DNA of 64,000 nucleotides from Staphylococcus chromogenes (GTDB lineage: Bacteria; Bacillota; Bacilli; Staphylococcales; Staphylococcaceae), in contig NZ_CP118953.1 in NCBI RefSeq assembly GCF_029024625.1, positions 62,001 to 126,000 on the forward strand. Direction: 5' to 3'. A model generated the notes under the pieces. The model saw only the letters and a list, made by a program, of their open reading frames with translations. It was not told the DNA's origin and searched no databases. The position numbers and the translations under genes were made by a program. This document shows, piece by piece, positions 17,504 through 26,462 of this stretch; the stretch's first letter is position 1, and each line of letters opens with the position of its first letter.

Positions 17504-17518
17504 TGATAATGATTATAA
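17504..17518. promoter_or_regulatory. Fur/PerR-type operator between autolysin and yhgE genes
   Basis: TGATAATGATTATAA is one base from the 7-1-7 Fur box (TGATAATnATTATCA) and one base from the PerR box (TTATAATnATTATAA). It lies just upstream of a TTAACA-17-TATAGA promoter for the leftward autolysin gene and about 130 bp before the rightward yhgE gene. Which metalloregulator binds cannot be decided from sequence. Confidence 0.5.
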
Positions 17519-17649
17519 CAAAAGTTGACGGTCATCAACGTTATTGTTGGTATGTACTTATTGAACTCATTATAACAATTTATTTGAAAGAAACAAACTG
17601 CCATTTGAATTAAATGTATGAGAAATATAAAATATGCTTGAGGTGCAAA

Positions 17650-20478
17650 ATGAAAAACGCAATTAAATTATTTTTAATGGATTTGAAAAAGATTATGAAA
17701 GCACCCGCTGTATTTGTCATCCTTGCAGGCCTCTCTTTACTCCCTTCTTTTTATGCGTGGTTCAACTTAGATGCCACTTGGGACCCTTATGGGAATACGA
17801 AAAATATAAAAATTGCCGTCGTCAATGAAGACGAAGGGGACAAGGTGAGAGGCAAGCATATTAATGTCGGTAATACAGTGGTGGATCAATTGAAAAAGGA
17901 TGACCACTTTGACTGGGAATTTGTCAGTCGAGAGAAAGCAGATCATGATTTAAAAATGGGGAAATATTATGCGGCGATGTACATACCCAAACCGTTTACC
18001 CATGAGATTACAGGCACGCTTCGTAAAAAGCCACAACGCGCCAATATCGAGTATAAGGTCAATCAAAAACTGAATGCGATTGCGCCGAAAATGACAGATG
18101 CGGGTACGAGTGCGATTGTGCAAAAAGCGAATGATAAGTTCAACGAAACGGTGACCAAAGCATTGTTAAAAGAGGCCAATCGTCTCGGCGTTAAACTTGA
18201 AAATGAAATTCCAACAATTAATAAAATTAAAGATGCAGTTTCTACAGCCAATCATGCCGTACCGAAAATCAACGAAATTGCGAAAAAGGTTTTATATTTA
18301 GACAGTCATCAAGATGAGATTGATCAATACGCAAATGAGTTTAGAAATTTGGGTCGTCATAAAGGAGACGTCTTAAATGCTGTAGATAAGCTTAATCAAG
18401 TAAACGCGGCGGTGCCTGCCTTAAATGAGCGTGCGAAGTTGATTTTAGCGTTAGATGCGTATATGCCAAATATTAAACGTGCGTTAAATGTAGCATCGAA
18501 TGATGTCCCGAACGCATTCCCTAGAATCAATCGCGGGGTGGATGTGGCGAGTCAAGGCGTCGATGCAGGATTACAAGGGTTGAATGATGCTGAAAGTTAT
18601 TTGAATGCCATTGACCAACGTTTACAACGCATACAAGGGAATGTTCAAAATGCTCAAAATACAAATCAAAACGTGACAAATCGTTTGGAAAATAATGTTC
18701 AAACCGCACCACAGAGTGCTTCAGCACATCAACACATCCAAACGGCACAAATGAGTACAAGTAGTAGTGACGCGCCAAGCGGGTCACCGTATGATGCGAA
18801 TGATATCAATGCGATGGAATCAGCGTTATCTAAAGCGCTGTTAACGATGTCTCAGCAAGCAGACACACAAGCTGAGAGCAGTCAAAAAGATATTTCAGCA
18901 TTAAAAAATGTGCTTTACGGGGTGCTCTCATCTGATCAACCGAAAGATTTTGTTCCAACGCTTGATCATTTAAAATCACGTTTAGAAGTCACAAGCCAAA
19001 CGAATCAACAACTCATCGATACGATGAAAGAGCTTGAAAATAAAGAAGGGATTGACCTTTCAGCGCCGATTAAAGAGCTAGAGTCTACGAACAATCAAGT
19101 GAACAATGTCATCAAAAATTTGAATCAGCTCAGCACTTCATTGTCGAATGGTAGTACAGGTAAAGCAGAAGCCGTGGATATTTTGAAAGCATTGCCAGAC
19201 TTAAATGACACGCTAGGACAATTACGTCAATACATTCAATCTGATTTAAATCAAATCTTAGTGGATGTTTCAAAAACAATTACAGCGGCCTTAGCTGATG
19301 GCAATCAGAAGTTATCGACGGTTCAATCTAAATTAGATACGATTCATCAAGTGATTCAAGACGGACAGTCTCTACTTACCACAGTCAAAGATCGACTCAA
19401 CGTCATTCAAAGTGAATTACCATTAATTGAGCAACGTTACATGGATGCGATGGCAGTGGCTCAGCGCTACTATCCTACCCTTGAAAATAATGTATCGCGT
19501 GCAGCGTCATTTGTACGCAATGATTTGCCAAGATTAGAGCAACGCTTAGCCGATACGACAGCAACTGTGAATCAAAATGTGCCAGCCTTATTTAGTCGCT
19601 ATGACCAATTAGTACAACTGTTAGATGAAAATCAACCCCAAGCGAAACAACAGTTACATCTACTGGCACAATTTATCCGTAATGATTTACCAAGTGTTGA
19701 ACGTGACTTAGCGAAAGCGGATAAACTTTTCAAAGAAATTGACAAAAATGACACAGTAGATCGACTGGTTGATTTATTGAAAAATGATTTGAAAAAACAA
19801 GCGGATGTCATCGCCAATCCTATTAAAATCAACCAAGAAGATATTTTCCCAGTGAAAGATTACGGTTCAGCGAGTACGCCGTTCTATACAGCGCTTGCAG
19901 TATGGGTGGGGGCACTCTTAATGGTGAGCTTGTTAACGACAGATAATAAACATAAAGAGTTAGATTCAATTTTAACGAAACGTCAAATTTATCTCGGTAA
20001 GCTCGGCTTATTCTATTTAATAGGTACGATTCAAGCCCTAATTGTCTCCATCGGTGACATTGTCATTTTGAATGCGCAAGTTGAAAGTGTGCCATGGTTT
20101 ATCGGCATCACGGTTTTATCATCATTTGTTTTCGTGACAATTGTGTACACACTTGTATCACTGTTAGGAAACCCAGGGAAAGCCTTGGCGATTATCTTAC
20201 TTGTCTTACAAATTGCAGGAGGTGGCGGTACTTTCCCTATCGAAGTGACGCCAGAGTTCTTCCAAAAACTACATCCATTAATCCCGTTCTCCTATGCGAT
20301 TGATGCATTAAGAGAAGCTGTGGGTGGCTATGTTCCTGCGATCTTGACACAAAAACTCGTCATATTGATAGCGTTCGGCTTAGCCTTTTTGATTATTGGT
20401 ATCATATTAAAACCGATTACAGATCCAATTATGAGAAAAGTTGCTGAAAGAGCTGAAAAAAGTGAAGTTATGGAATAA
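17650..20478 (+). CDS. YhgE/Pip domain membrane protein
   Basis: Large membrane protein of 942 residues. A first membrane segment (about 20-40) leads into the conserved FYAWFNLDATWDPYGNT region of the YhgE/Pip N-terminal domain. A long extracellular coiled-coil-rich part (about 150-730) follows. The C-terminus has about six helices of the ABC2-like permease fold. The family includes lactococcal phage infection protein Pip and type VII secretion EsaA relatives; the cellular role is not settled. The ATG at 17650 follows GAGGTG; the frame extends upstream but without a ribosome site. A terminator follows, and the TetR gene converges on it. Confidence 0.85.
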   Translation: MKNAIKLFLMDLKKIMKAPAVFVILAGLSLLPSFYAWFNLDATWDPYGNTKNIKIAVVNEDEGDKVRGKHINVGNTVVDQLKKDDHFDWEFVSREKADHDLKMGKYYAAMYIPKPFTHEITGTLRKKPQRANIEYKVNQKLNAIAPKMTDAGTSAIVQKANDKFNETVTKALLKEANRLGVKLENEIPTINKIKDAVSTANHAVPKINEIAKKVLYLDSHQDEIDQYANEFRNLGRHKGDVLNAVDKLNQVNAAVPALNERAKLILALDAYMPNIKRALNVASNDVPNAFPRINRGVDVASQGVDAGLQGLNDAESYLNAIDQRLQRIQGNVQNAQNTNQNVTNRLENNVQTAPQSASAHQHIQTAQMSTSSSDAPSGSPYDANDINAMESALSKALLTMSQQADTQAESSQKDISALKNVLYGVLSSDQPKDFVPTLDHLKSRLEVTSQTNQQLIDTMKELENKEGIDLSAPIKELESTNNQVNNVIKNLNQLSTSLSNGSTGKAEAVDILKALPDLNDTLGQLRQYIQSDLNQILVDVSKTITAALADGNQKLSTVQSKLDTIHQVIQDGQSLLTTVKDRLNVIQSELPLIEQRYMDAMAVAQRYYPTLENNVSRAASFVRNDLPRLEQRLADTTATVNQNVPALFSRYDQLVQLLDENQPQAKQQLHLLAQFIRNDLPSVERDLAKADKLFKEIDKNDTVDRLVDLLKNDLKKQADVIANPIKINQEDIFPVKDYGSASTPFYTALAVWVGALLMVSLLTTDNKHKELDSILTKRQIYLGKLGLFYLIGTIQALIVSIGDIVILNAQVESVPWFIGITVLSSFVFVTIVYTLVSLLGNPGKALAIILLVLQIAGGGGTFPIEVTPEFFQKLHPLIPFSYAIDALREAVGGYVPAILTQKLVILIAFGLAFLIIGIILKPITDPIMRKVAERAEKSEVME

Positions 20479-20485
20479 TGCAATA

Positions 20486-20528
20486 AACCCCGAAATAGGG
20501 ACGTAAAGGTCTCTATTTCGGGGTTTTT
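20486..20528. terminator. Bidirectional terminator between yhgE and tetR-type gene
   Basis: A 17-bp stem with one mismatch (AACCCCGAAATAGGGAC at 20486-20502 against 20509-20525), with a T run on the plus side. Confidence 0.9.
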
Positions 20529-20544
20529 CTATGTATCGTTCTTC

Positions 20545-21129
20545 TTATTTTAAGTGTGCTTTTCTCGCACTATCCATCAGTGCGACAATATTCGATTTTA
20601 CGCTTTCCACACTTTGTAGATTGTCGGACGTGTAAGTCCAATTAATAATAATACTGATCAGCCCACCGGCTAAAAAGTGGGAGTAAATATTTAAATTAAT
20701 ATCTAATTGTTTTCCAGCGCGCATATCCGCGAGCGTTTGTTGATACACAGTTTGATACACTTGTTTGTAAATGATGGTCGTCACTTCGTCATGCAAATTA
20801 TGTGAAATCACATGTTGAATAATCGCCTTATTTTCACAGACAAACGTCAATAAATTATCGATGTATTGCTCAAGACGCAAGCGATGGTTTTGCGCATGTT
20901 GTTCAGAGATTTGTGCTTGTTTAATATGTTCTAATGCAGTTTTTGTCGCAGACGCTAATAAATGGTATTTGTCGTTATAGTGTCGATAAAATGTTGAACG
21001 TTGAATGACCGCAACATCACACAAATCTTGGACAGTAATACGGTCGAATTCCTTCGTTTTTAACAAATCCGTGAAAGCCTGCATCAATGCTTTTTGTGTT
21101 TTGAGTACGCGCAAATCTTGTTTGTTCAT
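20545..21129 (-). CDS. TetR/AcrR family transcriptional regulator
   Basis: Regulator of 194 residues. The TetR_N helix-turn-helix is at about 10-60, with ITVQDLCDVAVIQRSTFYRHYNDKYHLL as recognition region. The ligand domain is all-helical. ATG 21129 lies 9 nt from GGAG; an upstream TTG in frame is less likely. It is divergent from the oleate hydratase gene across about 160 bp that contains an inverted repeat, and convergent with yhgE. It may control either gene. A fatty-acid or membrane-stress ligand is plausible but inferred. Confidence 0.85.
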   Translation of the reverse strand: MNKQDLRVLKTQKALMQAFTDLLKTKEFDRITVQDLCDVAVIQRSTFYRHYNDKYHLLASATKTALEHIKQAQISEQHAQNHRLRLEQYIDNLLTFVCENKAIIQHVISHNLHDEVTTIIYKQVYQTVYQQTLADMRAGKQLDINLNIYSHFLAGGLISIIINWTYTSDNLQSVESVKSNIVALMDSARKAHLK

Positions 21130-21204
21130 AGTAGGACACTCCAATTATCGAACATTTATCAGAATATGTAGCTTATGAAACACATGAGTCAATGTGAAGC
21201 CCAA

Positions 21205-21227
21205 CTCATTTTGATGAGAGGTTACAA
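21205..21227. promoter_or_regulatory. Possible TetR operator in the ohyA promoter
   Basis: CTCAT-TTTG-ATGAG (21205-21218) is a 14-bp inverted repeat immediately upstream of a TACAAT -10-like box (21222-21227), between divergent tetR-type and oleate hydratase genes. Confidence 0.3.
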
Positions 21228-21293
21228 TAAGAGTAGAAAGTACTTTATGTTATCTATTATCGTATTTTTGAATAGAAAAGGGAAGTGTTAACG

Positions 21294-23069
21294 ATGTACT
21301 ATAGTAAAGGTAATTATGAAGCATTTGCACGACCTAAAAAACCTGAAAATGTAGAGAAAAAATCGGCCTATCTTGTCGGATCTGGTCTCGCTGCTCTTGC
21401 CGCGGCATGTTTCCTTATTAGAGATGGTCAGATGCAAGGGTCACAAATTCATATCTTAGAAGAATTACCTAAGCCTGGAGGCAGTTTAGACGGCGACCAA
21501 CTCCCAATGAAAGGTTACGTTGTCCGTGGGGGTCGTGAAATGGAAAACTACTTCGAATGTTTATGGGATTTATTCCGTTCTATCCCTTCTTTAGAAGTTA
21601 AAGATGCCTCAGTACTGGATGAATTTTACTGGTTAAATAAAGAAGACCCGAACTATTCACGATGTCGTGTGATTGAAAAACAAGGTCACGAATTGCCCAC
21701 AGATGGGGATTTTAAATTAACTTCAAAAGCGCAAAAAGAAATATTGAAATTATGTTTAACAAATGAAGAAGATTTAAATGATGTTAAAATTACAGATGTG
21801 TTTACACAAGACTTTTTCGATTCCAATTTCTGGACGTATTGGAAAACGATGTTCGCCTTTGAACCTTGGCATTCTGCGATGGAAATGCGTCGCTATTTAA
21901 TGCGTTTCGTGCATCATATTGGAGGGTTATCAGATTTTAGCGCATTAAAATTTACGAAATACAATCAATTTGAATCGCTTGTCATGCCAATGGTGCATTA
22001 TTTAAGAGATCACAACGTGCAATTTGAATACGATGTTGAAGTTGAAGATATTAAAGTCGATGTCACCACTTCTCAAAAAGTCGCACGTGAAATTGTGATG
22101 AAGCGGGACGGCAAGCGAGAGTCTATTTCTTTAACCCCTGACGATCTCGTTTTTGTCACTAATGGCAGTATTACGGAAAGTTCAACCTATGGGGATAATG
22201 ATACGCCTGCACAGCCAACAGAAGAAATTGGTGGCAGTTGGCAATTATGGCAAAATTTAGCAAAACAAAGTCCAGAATTTGGTAATCCTGAAAAATTTTA
22301 TCGTAATATTCCTAAGAAAAGTTGGTTTGTTTCAGCAACAGCGACAACAAGCAATAAAACCGTCATCCAAGCGATTGAAAAGCTCTGTAAACGGGACCCA
22401 TTAGCAGGTAAAACGGTGACAGGCGGTATTATTACGGTGGATGACTCAAATTGGCAAATGAGTTTTACCGTCAATCGCCAACAACAATTTAAATCACAAC
22501 CGAAAGACCAAGTAAGTACTTGGATTTATGCGTTATATTCCGATGTGAATGGGGACTATATTAAAAAACCAATCACGGAATGTAGTGGCCATGAAATCTG
22601 CCAAGAATGGCTGTACCATATGGGCGTGCCTGTGGATCAAATTGAACAACTCGCCAAAGAAGAAGTGAATACGATTCCTGTTTATATGCCATACATTACA
22701 GCTTATTTCATGCCACGCGCACAAGGCGACCGACCACTTGTGGTGCCGCATCAATCACGCAACTTAGCGTTTATCGGTAACTTTGCTGAAACTGAACGTG
22801 ATACGGTATTTACGACAGAATATTCTGTGCGAACAGCGATGGAGGCCGTTTATCAATTATTAAATATCGATCGAGGCGTTCCAGAAACGATTGGTACAGA
22901 ATTTGACGTACGAGAACTCATGAATGCGATGTATCATTTGAATGACCGTCAATCACTCGATGAAGTGATGCAAGACAGCAAAGTGCAACGGACGCTACTC
23001 AAAGGGGTAAAACGCAAAATTAAAGGCACTTATGTCGAAACATTGCTTAAAGACTATCACTTGCTTTAA
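21294..23069 (+). CDS. ohyA: Oleate hydratase
   Basis: FAD-dependent enzyme of 591 residues, once annotated as 67-kDa myosin-cross-reactive antigen. The FAD-binding motif GSGLAALAA is at 29-37, followed by PGGSLDG and [13 protein letters not shown]. Glu82 in that motif coincides with the catalytic glutamate known for S. aureus OhyA. It adds water across the cis-9 double bond of host unsaturated fatty acids to give 10-hydroxy acids, which detoxifies antimicrobial oleate and palmitoleate. ATG 21294 sits 8 nt after GGAAG; the upstream GTG overlaps that site. It is a single-gene unit ending at a strong terminator. Confidence 0.95.
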   Translation: MYYSKGNYEAFARPKKPENVEKKSAYLVGSGLAALAAACFLIRDGQMQGSQIHILEELPKPGGSLDGDQLPMKGYVVRGGREMENYFECLWDLFRSIPSLEVKDASVLDEFYWLNKEDPNYSRCRVIEKQGHELPTDGDFKLTSKAQKEILKLCLTNEEDLNDVKITDVFTQDFFDSNFWTYWKTMFAFEPWHSAMEMRRYLMRFVHHIGGLSDFSALKFTKYNQFESLVMPMVHYLRDHNVQFEYDVEVEDIKVDVTTSQKVAREIVMKRDGKRESISLTPDDLVFVTNGSITESSTYGDNDTPAQPTEEIGGSWQLWQNLAKQSPEFGNPEKFYRNIPKKSWFVSATATTSNKTVIQAIEKLCKRDPLAGKTVTGGIITVDDSNWQMSFTVNRQQQFKSQPKDQVSTWIYALYSDVNGDYIKKPITECSGHEICQEWLYHMGVPVDQIEQLAKEEVNTIPVYMPYITAYFMPRAQGDRPLVVPHQSRNLAFIGNFAETERDTVFTTEYSVRTAMEAVYQLLNIDRGVPETIGTEFDVRELMNAMYHLNDRQSLDEVMQDSKVQRTLLKGVKRKIKGTYVETLLKDYHLL

Positions 23070-23087
23070 AACACAATAGAAAACACG

Positions 23088-23130
23088 AAAAGACACGTGG
23101 CATCGCGCTTGGCGACGTCACGTGTCTTTT
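23088..23130. terminator. Bidirectional terminator between ohyA and the Sbi-like gene
   Basis: AAAAGACACGTG (23088-23099) pairs perfectly with CACGTGTCTTTT (23119-23130), so the stem ends in T runs in both directions. Confidence 0.9.
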
Positions 23131-23174
23131 GTATGTGATAAGAATGAGGTGATACGACGGTCATTAAATCTGAC

Positions 23175-24806
23175 TTATTTCCACCAATTTGAAACAAAGG
23201 CAGACGCAATATTTTTCAGTGCAGAAGCTGTGTCGGCAGTCGCAATGACATTTTTAACTGTAGTCGGATGTTTGTAAAAGGCGTGTAAGACTTTCCCTGT
23301 GTTAATGCCTTCTGTGAAGAAATTACGCGCGTGTAATAAGGCATTGTAAGCGACATTGTCATTTGGACGCACTTTTAACGGTCTAATGTGAGAGCTAGCG
23401 TCGTCACCTAATGTTGTTAATACAAATTTATCAATCGTATTTTTATATTTGAAATATGTGCTCACGTAATATTTTGTGTTTTCATATTTTGTTTTATAGC
23501 CATTGAACGTATTAGCAATTTTGTTATAGCTTTCGCTAAAGAAATTTTTCACCGATTGGTAATAGCTTGTTGATGCTTTTTCAGATTGGACTGAAGGCGT
23601 CACTTTTGGCGCTTGTGCAACATGAGCTGTCGATGTTTTCACGGCTGATGTCGCGCTTTGTGTTTGACCGTTAGTGGCAGACGTTTCGTTTTTCACTGGA
23701 ATCGGTGGGAAATAAGATAATAATTTTTCAAGATCTGCTTTACTGATTCTGTTGACTTTGTAGAGCTCTCTTAAATCATTTAGTAATCTTTCACCAGACA
23801 AGTTATTGTCAGGGAAAAGGGTACTCAATTGTACAGTTTTGTTTTGGTTCACGCCAATCGGTGGGAACCATTTAAGTAAACTTTCTAGGTCGGCGTTAGA
23901 GATTTGTTTAGTGTCACGTAAATGTCTTAAATGACTAAAGATTTCTTCATTTGAAAGGTCTTTATAAGGGAATAACGGTGCCAACTTGACTGAGGGTGTC
24001 TCCGCTTTCGCAGTTTGGGCCACCGGAATAGGTTTAAATGTATCTATGATTTTATGAAGCTCCTCATCGACTAAAGTATTGTCTCTATTTAAATTTGTTA
24101 AGTACTCATGATGCTTTTGTTGATGCTCTAATTTAATGTTATGGTTTGGATAAACAAACTTTTCAAACTCTGCTTCAGTTGCAGTGTTATATTGATTTTG
24201 GCTTGGTAAGTGATGTTTTTGTTGATATTTTGGTGTATGTTGGTTAAGTTGAAGTGGTTTTGATTGTGTGAAATTTAGGAAATCCGCTTCAGAAGCTGTA
24301 TTTCCACTATTACCACTTGGGACACGGTTGGATTCTATCCAAATTTGTTGACTGTGATCTGGGTTTTCAATCAATTGCCCAATGTAACGTTCACGGTCTT
24401 GAGATGATAGTTTTGGATTGTGAATGATTTCAAAATAAGCATTACGTTGTGCTAAACGACGGTCTGGATTGTTGCTGTCTTTTGTGGATTCTGAAAATAC
24501 ATTTTGTGCTGTCGTTTCATGATTCGGATTTTGACGTAATTGTTTAATATAACGTTGACGTTGTGAATCCGTAATGCCATTGATATGTAATGTGTGGTAA
24601 AACGCACGTTGCGCATCAGAGACGTTTTGACTGTCAAATGTCGCTTGCGCTCTTTGCGTTTGTTGAACAGGTGTTTGTTGTGTTTGTTGAACAGGTGATT
24701 GTGTTGGTGTTTCTTCAGATGCTTTTGCTTCTCCATTCGCAACCATTGTTGCAAGTGTAATTGTTGCTGCTCCCATTAATAATCTAGAAATGTTCTGTTT
24801 TTTCAT
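23175..24806 (-). CDS. Sbi-like immunoglobulin-binding protein with novel C-terminal half
   Basis: Secreted protein of 543 residues. The signal peptide ends near AKAS (30), followed by a Gln/Thr/Pro linker. Two three-helix modules at about 57-108 (QRAFYHTLHINGITDSQRQR) and 115-162 (AQRNAYFEIIHNPKLSSQDR) match the Sbi D1-D2 and protein A IgG-binding domains, including the KDSxNPDRR linker of Sbi. After residue 165 it departs from Sbi. Three degenerate units begin NTASEADF (169), NTATEAEF (207) and NTLVDEEL (243). Two 44-residue repeats (about 275-318 and 326-370) end in WFPPIGV and YFPPIPV, and a helical C-terminal region (410-543) is unassigned. There is no LPXTG, as in Sbi. IgG-Fc binding is inferred from the domain match. 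Confidence 0.8.
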   Translation of the reverse strand: MKKQNISRLLMGAATITLATMVANGEAKASEETPTQSPVQQTQQTPVQQTQRAQATFDSQNVSDAQRAFYHTLHINGITDSQRQRYIKQLRQNPNHETTAQNVFSESTKDSNNPDRRLAQRNAYFEIIHNPKLSSQDRERYIGQLIENPDHSQQIWIESNRVPSGNSGNTASEADFLNFTQSKPLQLNQHTPKYQQKHHLPSQNQYNTATEAEFEKFVYPNHNIKLEHQQKHHEYLTNLNRDNTLVDEELHKIIDTFKPIPVAQTAKAETPSVKLAPLFPYKDLSNEEIFSHLRHLRDTKQISNADLESLLKWFPPIGVNQNKTVQLSTLFPDNNLSGERLLNDLRELYKVNRISKADLEKLLSYFPPIPVKNETSATNGQTQSATSAVKTSTAHVAQAPKVTPSVQSEKASTSYYQSVKNFFSESYNKIANTFNGYKTKYENTKYYVSTYFKYKNTIDKFVLTTLGDDASSHIRPLKVRPNDNVAYNALLHARNFFTEGINTGKVLHAFYKHPTTVKNVIATADTASALKNIASAFVSNWWK

Positions 24807-24977
24807 AATGATGTCCTCTCAATCTATAATTAATAATTGTTCAAGCAATTAGAATTTTAGCACGCGAATATAAGAAAAAGAATTAACCCTCGCTTAAATA
24901 AGGGAGGGGAAAACATTAATTAACATTAAGGAAAGTTTATATCCATGATTTACGCACAAGGATGCGCCAGTACAATG

Positions 24978-25010
24978 AAAAACACTCCTCCATCATCGGA
25001 GAAGTGTGAC
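24978..25010 (-). terminator. Minus-strand terminator of the decayed operon
   Basis: On the minus strand CACTTCTCC pairs with GGAGGAGTG (one mismatch) and is followed by five T residues. It lies just after the permease remnant, as expected for the end of the former operon. Confidence 0.7.
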
Positions 25011-25053
25011 AAAATTTTATCTTTCGAGAGGGAAAGTCTCTCAAATAGAGAGA

Positions 25054-25241
25054 TTAGTTTTTGTGATAGAGTGCTTTGAAAATCTTATTTTGATATTTAC
25101 GTTTAATGATAAAATAAAGTGCCATTGAAAAGTAAATGAAGCTACAATACATGGCAATTTTATAATAAGAGATAAACGTAAATTGATAGAGATAAATGAC
25201 TGTACTCCAGGTGATGATGAGCGCAATTAAAAAAGGTAAGA
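25054..25241 (-). pseudogene. C-terminal remnant of a FtsX/BceB-type ABC permease
   Basis: Read on the minus strand, one frame from 25241 to the TAA at 25054 encodes about 62 residues. It begins FLPFLIALIITWSTVIYLYQ, continues with ISYYKIAMYCSFIYFSMALY, and ends in a basic tail. That is two transmembrane helices with an SYYKI connector, like the last helices of Bce/Vra-type peptide-resistance permeases. It has no start codon or ribosome site. It joins abruptly to a response-regulator start, so it is a deletion remnant. The subfamily assignment is inference from hydropathy and context. Confidence 0.6.
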
Positions 25242-25334
25242 ATCTTTATAATTATCACAAAGGACGACTTCATAAGTATATTTCGTGAGATAAGATTGAA
25301 TTAAATGTGCTAACTGTGCATCATCTTCAATCAT
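25227..25334 (-). pseudogene. N-terminal remnant of an OmpR-type response regulator
   Basis: On the minus strand, after AAAGGAGG, a frame reads KIFMIEDDAQLAHLIQSYLT... for 35 codons from ATG 25334 before a stop. The MIEDD acidic pocket and first helix are typical of receiver domains such as GraR/BceR. The phospho-acceptor region is missing. The original start also seems damaged, because a TGA precedes this frame between the ribosome site and the first codons. It is fused by deletion to the permease remnant. Confidence 0.65.
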
Positions 25335-25561
25335 AAAAATTTTATAAGCCGTTCAAAGACCTCCTTTAAAATATAAATTTAGAAAAAATAAATAATGAAA
25401 ATAAGAGATGTAGGTTAACTCAACAATTAATTTTATTTAAATGATGTATTTTAAACTTATTGTTTTCCAAATTATACTATATGATTATAATATAGTCCAT
25501 TTGGTTTTAAACATAGGGCTTAATACCGATTTGAAATGAAAATATTTAATGGAGGAATCGT

Positions 25562-26392
25562 ATGAAGTGGATTAAAGTGCTTTGTTTAGTGATTATTGGC
25601 TTTTTAATTATGGCGCTCGGTCAAGCTGTAGCGTCTATTTGGGATGTCTTTATACCCTATTACGGGATTGGTGCGTTGCTCTTCGGAATAACATACATAC
25701 TCGTCTCATTATGGATGATAAGACTTATTATTAAGAAAGTATTTAAAGAAGATTTGGTAGATTATCGTATCACCCCTTTTAAATGGAATAAAACTGCATT
25801 TTTGATTGCGCTCGCATTACCCATAGGCATTTATGCGGTGTATATTTTATTTGTGCCAGGGGAATGGATTACACATTTGAATGGTTCGAATAGTGAGTTA
25901 TTGAACCAATTAAGCTGGAGCATTTTTGTCAATGCAATGGGCGCGGCAGTGGTTGAAGAATGTATATGCAGAGGCCTACTGATGGGATATATTGAAAAGC
26001 AATGGAATATACAAATTGCTATTATGATGACTTCGGTATTTTTTGCCTCGATTCATTTGTTGAATGGCGTCTCGGATTTTTACGATGTGTTACTTTTATT
26101 AATGAGTGGGAGTCTAGTAGGTTTCATGTTTGGATTGTTAGTTTACGTTTTTAAAACAATATGGGCGAGTATAATCGTTCATTTCTTTTGGAATTTATTC
26201 CAAGTGATACAATTCTCGACTAATCCACATGAAGCGGCACCCTTAATCTATCTTATGAAATTGCAGGTGCGGTGGATTACTGGGGGCGATTATGGCATTG
26301 AAACGTCCGTCATCTCTATTTTGGGGTATCTTATGGTGATTATGATACTCATGTTTTATTATTTCAAACAACGTGAGCAACGCATCCACTAA
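25562..26392 (+). CDS. CPBP family intramembrane glutamic endopeptidase
   Basis: Multi-pass membrane protein of 276 residues. The CPBP/Abi motifs are present: EE-x3-R at 132-137 (EECICR), a histidine in FASIH at 165, and HFFWN at 207-211. These form the glutamate-type active site of Rce1-like intramembrane proteases. Bacterial members are linked to bacteriocin immunity, regulation and protein processing. Its substrate is unknown. GGAGG precedes the ATG by 6 nt. It lies next to the remnant of a peptide-resistance operon, which may be coincidental. Confidence 0.85.
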   Translation: MKWIKVLCLVIIGFLIMALGQAVASIWDVFIPYYGIGALLFGITYILVSLWMIRLIIKKVFKEDLVDYRITPFKWNKTAFLIALALPIGIYAVYILFVPGEWITHLNGSNSELLNQLSWSIFVNAMGAAVVEECICRGLLMGYIEKQWNIQIAIMMTSVFFASIHLLNGVSDFYDVLLLLMSGSLVGFMFGLLVYVFKTIWASIIVHFFWNLFQVIQFSTNPHEAAPLIYLMKLQVRWITGGDYGIETSVISILGYLMVIMILMFYYFKQREQRIH

Positions 26393-26462
26393 GTAGTCGT
26401 AAAGGTATTTTATGCTTCGTTCCGATATAATAATGACGTAAATGAAGAATAGAGGTGGATAT

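Larger units (their letters stand above)
24807..25561. other. Gap holding promoters and a decayed operon
   Basis: This 755-bp stretch has no intact gene. It contains the leftward promoter region of the Sbi-like gene, a minus-strand terminator (24978-25010), remnants of a permease and a response regulator (25054-25334), and the promoter of the CPBP gene with its GGAGG site. Confidence 0.7.

Noticed and set aside
15358..17604. Longer autolysin starting at 17604
   Set aside because: The extra 55 residues have no ribosome site and would place a hydrophilic leader before a perfect signal peptide that begins at 17439.
23175..24806. Calling this gene protein A (spa)
   Set aside because: Only two helical modules are present, with a Sbi-like linker, and there is no wall repeat region or LPXTG anchor.
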